Below, piece by piece: positions 5,670 through 8,105 of a DNA stretch of 8,105 bases. This stretch comes from an uncultured Elusimicrobia bacterium (GTDB lineage Bacteria; Elusimicrobiota; Endomicrobiia; Endomicrobiales; Endomicrobiaceae). Where the stretch lies: the NCBI GenBank assembly GCA_947168325.1, contig CAMVLN010000068.1:1-8105 (forward strand), written 5' to 3'. The notes beneath the pieces were generated by a model. The model had not been told where the DNA came from and ran no database searches. It saw only the letters and a program-made list of their open reading frames with translations. How positions within the stretch are numbered: position 1 is the first letter of the stretch; each line of letters starts with the position of its first letter. The position numbers and the translations under genes were made by a program.

Positions 5670-7271
5670 ATGAAAGTTGCTTTAATAAAATGTCCTTGGT
5701 GGGTTAGATATTGTCCTCCTTATATACTTGCTTATTTTTCAACATACTTAAAAAGTTTAGGTCATCAAACTTTTTGTTTTGACTTAAACAATATTTTCTA
5801 TCATCAAGCAAACAAAGAAAACAAAAAATATTGGACTAACAGAGACTTTTATTCTGTTTGGGAAAATGATACTTTTACAGATACTATATTAAAAGTTTCA
5901 AATGCAAAAAAATCTATAAATGATATTTTAAATACAGGTGCAACTGTTTTTATATTTGATACACATACTCCATCTGTAAATATAAGTTATGCTATAGCAC
6001 AAAAAATAAAAGAAGCAAAAAAAAATTCTATAATAATTTTTTTAGGTCATAAAGCAGCAAAAACTCAAATGGCTTATGATTTTGCAAAACAAGATTTTAT
6101 AGATTATGTTTGTTATGGTGAAGCTGATACTGCATTAAAAAATCTTTTAGAAAAATTAACAGAAAATTTTGATATAAATAACTTACCAAAATGTGAAGGT
6201 TTTTTAATGAAAAAAAATAGTGAAATTGTTGATTGTGGACAAGGTAAAATAGTAAAAAATTTAGACTCTTTACCCATACCGGATTATATTGATTTCAAAG
6301 ATGATATTATAAATAAAAAATATGAACAACCTAACAGATTTGACTTATTAGATTCAAGAGGTTGTATCAATGCTTGTTATTTTTGCTATGAAAGATTATT
6401 TTGGCCAAAGTATAGAACAATGTCAGCTAAAAGATTATTTGAGCAAATAAGAAGACACATCTCTGATTTTCCGCAAATAAATTATTTTTATTTTAATGGA
6501 TTGTTATTAAATGGAAATTTACAAAATCTTGAAGAATTTTGCAATTTAATAATATCAAACAATATTAGAATTTCTTGGGCAGGACAAGCTGTTGTTAGAG
6601 ATGATATGACACTAGAATTGCTTAAGAAAATGAAAAAAGCTGGTTGTGGTTGGGTTGGTTATGGAGTAGAATCCGGTTCACAAAAAGTTTTAAACTCCAT
6701 GAATAAAAAATTTAAAATTTCAAAAGCACTAGAACTATTTAAAAATACAAAAAAAGCAGAAATTTCTTTCCAAATAAATATGATGTGTGGATTTCCAACA
6801 GAAACAGATGAAGATTTTAATGAAACATTAGACTTTTTGGTTAAAGCAAGACCTTATGTAAATTCTATTCTTCTAAGCCAATCATTCTTTACATTAGAAA
6901 AATGTACTTATGTAAGAGATAACCCTGAAAAATTTGGAATAACCAAATCAGATCATCATTTATATTGGAAATCTGTTAATAACGACTATGCTAAAAGATT
7001 TGATAGATATGAAAAAATTTGTCAGTTAGCATTGAAATTACAATATCCTGAAACTTCTGGAATAAGTGCAATAAAGCCTGATAAATGGTTTCAGTTAGGG
7101 CAATATTATTTCTATGACAAAAACTATCAAAAGGCGAAAGAATGTTATATAAATTCTTTTAATAGAGAATTTAAATCGAAAGAAATATGTAAAAAACTTG
7201 TTTTAATTGCAAAAGAGCTAAAAGATAACGACTTGGAAATTAAATACAAAAAGTTGCTTGGCAATTTTTAG
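5670..7271 (+). CDS. B12-binding-type radical SAM protein with C-terminal TPR-like tail
   Basis: The 533-aa product has the class B radical SAM layout. Residues 1-165 form a Rossmann-like cobalamin-binding-type domain: MKVALIKCP start, PPYILAYFSTYLKSLGH, then IIIFLGHKAA and DYVCYGEADT. A linker LDSLPIPDYIDF (198-209) precedes the radical SAM core, whose cluster motif is SRGCINACYFC (C232, C236, C239). The core also has the usual WVGYGVESGSQKVLNSMNK and MMCGFPTETDEDF segments. Residues about 467-533 hold a TPR-like helix pair (KWFQLGQYYFYDKNYQKAKECY). The canonical DxHxxG cobalamin motif is not evident, and GH (126-127) stands where GG is usual, so cobalamin may bind base-off without His or not at all. 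A GAGGA sequence (5656-5660) inside the preceding gene is the likely ribosome binding site, so translation is coupled. Relatives include methyltransferases and ring- or lipid-modifying enzymes; the substrate is unknown. Confidence 0.88.
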   Translation: MKVALIKCPWWVRYCPPYILAYFSTYLKSLGHQTFCFDLNNIFYHQANKENKKYWTNRDFYSVWENDTFTDTILKVSNAKKSINDILNTGATVFIFDTHTPSVNISYAIAQKIKEAKKNSIIIFLGHKAAKTQMAYDFAKQDFIDYVCYGEADTALKNLLEKLTENFDINNLPKCEGFLMKKNSEIVDCGQGKIVKNLDSLPIPDYIDFKDDIINKKYEQPNRFDLLDSRGCINACYFCYERLFWPKYRTMSAKRLFEQIRRHISDFPQINYFYFNGLLLNGNLQNLEEFCNLIISNNIRISWAGQAVVRDDMTLELLKKMKKAGCGWVGYGVESGSQKVLNSMNKKFKISKALELFKNTKKAEISFQINMMCGFPTETDEDFNETLDFLVKARPYVNSILLSQSFFTLEKCTYVRDNPEKFGITKSDHHLYWKSVNNDYAKRFDRYEKICQLALKLQYPETSGISAIKPDKWFQLGQYYFYDKNYQKAKECYINSFNREFKSKEICKKLVLIAKELKDNDLEIKYKKLLGNF

Positions 7272-7386
7272 CTGAACAATATTTGTAGTTAAAGATTTTT
7301 TTCATTATTAAAATTTAATATATAAACTATCATTACTCTTTGCTTATTTTATAAAAAATTAAATTGTGACATAAAAATATAAAAGT

Positions 7387-7411
7387 GTTTAATACAAAAG
7401 TTTGTATAAAC
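7387..7411 (+). other. Small hairpin preceding the terminator
   Basis: GTTTAATACAA and TTGTATAAAC pair with one bulged A around an AAGT loop, directly before the terminator stem. It could protect the 3' end of the radical SAM mRNA or simply be an AT-rich chance fold. Confidence 0.3.
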
Positions 7412-7447
7412 AAAAAAGGTACTATTTCTTTCAATAGTATCTTTTTT
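7412..7447 (+). terminator. Bidirectional rho-independent terminator
   Basis: AAAAAAGGTACTATT (7412-7426) pairs with AATAGTATCTTTTTT (7433-7447) around loop TCTTTC, giving 15 pairs with one G-T wobble. An A-run on the left and a T-run on the right make it a terminator on both strands. That fits its place between the convergent radical SAM operon (ends 7271) and the beta-barrel gene (ends 7528). Confidence 0.88.
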
Positions 7448-7527
7448 GTTTCTTACCTTTTACTTAATTATCTTTATTATCAAAATTACTCTTGTTTCTT
7501 TATTCTTTTATTATTCCTCTGTTGTGC

Positions 7528-8105
7528 TTAAAAACTATATTTTACCCCTATATTTCCCTCAAAACCGGCTCTATCTCCACCTTTGCCTGTTGCTTGTAAA
7601 AAACAACTCCAGAAACTATCTTTAAAACTCTTATTTACTCCTAATCCATACTCTGCATATCCTGATATTTGCATATCGTCAAATGCTATATTGTTTGCTA
7701 CCAACTTCGTCTTGTTCCCTGCATTTAATATATATCCTACTAATGCATACGGTGTCCACCCGTTTGCTAAATTCAACTTAGCTTTTACTTGTGGCTCTAT
7801 CAATATATTGTTTGTGCTTTGGCTATCTATTAGTGCTCCTTGCTTTGTTGTGTATTCTTGTGTATTTATGTTCCCATACATCAATGTTAAGTTCGGCTCT
7901 ATTATCCATTTTTCTCCTAAATATATATCATATCCCGCTTTGGCTCCTAATGCATACATATTCATATCAAACTTATTTGTTCCATAATCATTTTCACTTT
8001 CTGCTTTATTAAAATTTATATTTGCTGTTAATCCTAAATAATAGTTTTCTTTGATTAACATTCCTGTTGCTCCTATTACATACCCTGTTTGATTTACTTT
8101 TATAT
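7528..8105 (-). CDS. Autotransporter-type outer-membrane beta-barrel domain, C-terminal part (partial)
   Basis: The minus-strand frame is open from the right edge to a TAA at 7528, giving 191 visible codons; the N-terminal part is outside the window. An internal Met at 8061 is not the start, because the frame continues upstream with GYVIGATG, the usual strand just before a 'lGLtanin' strand. The sequence shows alternating amphipathic strands separated by short polar turns: YYLGLTANINF, NMYALGAKAGYDIYL, WIIEPNLTLMYG, LIEPQVKAKLNLANGWTPY, MQISGYAEYGLGVNKSF. It ends IGVKYSF. Aromatic strands and a terminal Phe are the signature of autotransporter beta-domains, which insert into the outer membrane through the BAM complex. 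The passenger is not visible, so whether it is a secreted adhesin, enzyme or plain barrel cannot be told. It is convergent with the radical SAM operon and insulated from it by the hairpin at 7412-7447. Confidence 0.83.
   Translation of the reverse strand, partial: IKVNQTGYVIGATGMLIKENYYLGLTANINFNKAESENDYGTNKFDMNMYALGAKAGYDIYLGEKWIIEPNLTLMYGNINTQEYTTKQGALIDSQSTNNILIEPQVKAKLNLANGWTPYALVGYILNAGNKTKLVANNIAFDDMQISGYAEYGLGVNKSFKDSFWSCFLQATGKGGDRAGFEGNIGVKYSF

Noticed and set aside
7583..8012. Plus-strand open frames opposite the beta-barrel gene
   Set aside because: They are antisense to a clear outer-membrane barrel with a proper C-terminal Phe, and they have no ribosome binding sites.

Overview
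This is a very AT-rich window (by eye roughly a quarter G+C) from a diderm bacterium. Three things support a diderm: a partial outer-membrane beta-barrel ending in the classic Tyr-Ser-Phe, a secreted TPR protein with a C-terminal domain resembling LolA/LolB lipoprotein carriers, and a spoVG gene in a non-sporulation context next to ispE. The combination fits Elusimicrobiota (Endomicrobium-like gut bacteria) best. That assignment is inference from gene content and composition, not a database match.

Layout. Positions 1-878 (minus) hold the N-terminal 292 codons of a polytopic membrane protein of the GT-C / TMTC-like glycosyltransferase type, cut by the window edge. Positions 879-1195 have no convincing gene. 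A weak terminator (about 1196-1250) follows a tRNA-Gln(UUG) (1275-1345). Upstream on the same minus strand lie spoVG (1360-1635), ispE (1659-2516) and a large TPR gene with a LolB-like tail (2488-4665). These four genes have tiny gaps or overlaps and look like one transcription unit started from a promoter near 4692-4719. Divergent from it, from a promoter near 4790, runs a two-gene operon: a radical SAM protein with a SPASM-like cysteine tail (4828-5667), then a B12-binding-type radical SAM protein with a C-terminal TPR-like tail (5670-7271), two bases apart. A strong symmetric hairpin (7412-7447) separates it from a convergent autotransporter-type beta-barrel gene (7528 to the right edge, minus strand).

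How the genes relate. The order TPR, LolB-like domain, ispE, tRNA-Gln resembles the proteobacterial order TPR gene - lolB - ispE - tRNA-Gln - prs - rplY - pth. Here the TPR and LolB-like parts are one polypeptide, spoVG is inserted, and prs/rplY/pth do not follow. The most novel-looking unit is the radical SAM pair. It has its own promoter region containing repeated ATGAA/TTCAT half-sites, no visible precursor peptide, and no neighbour that reveals its substrate.
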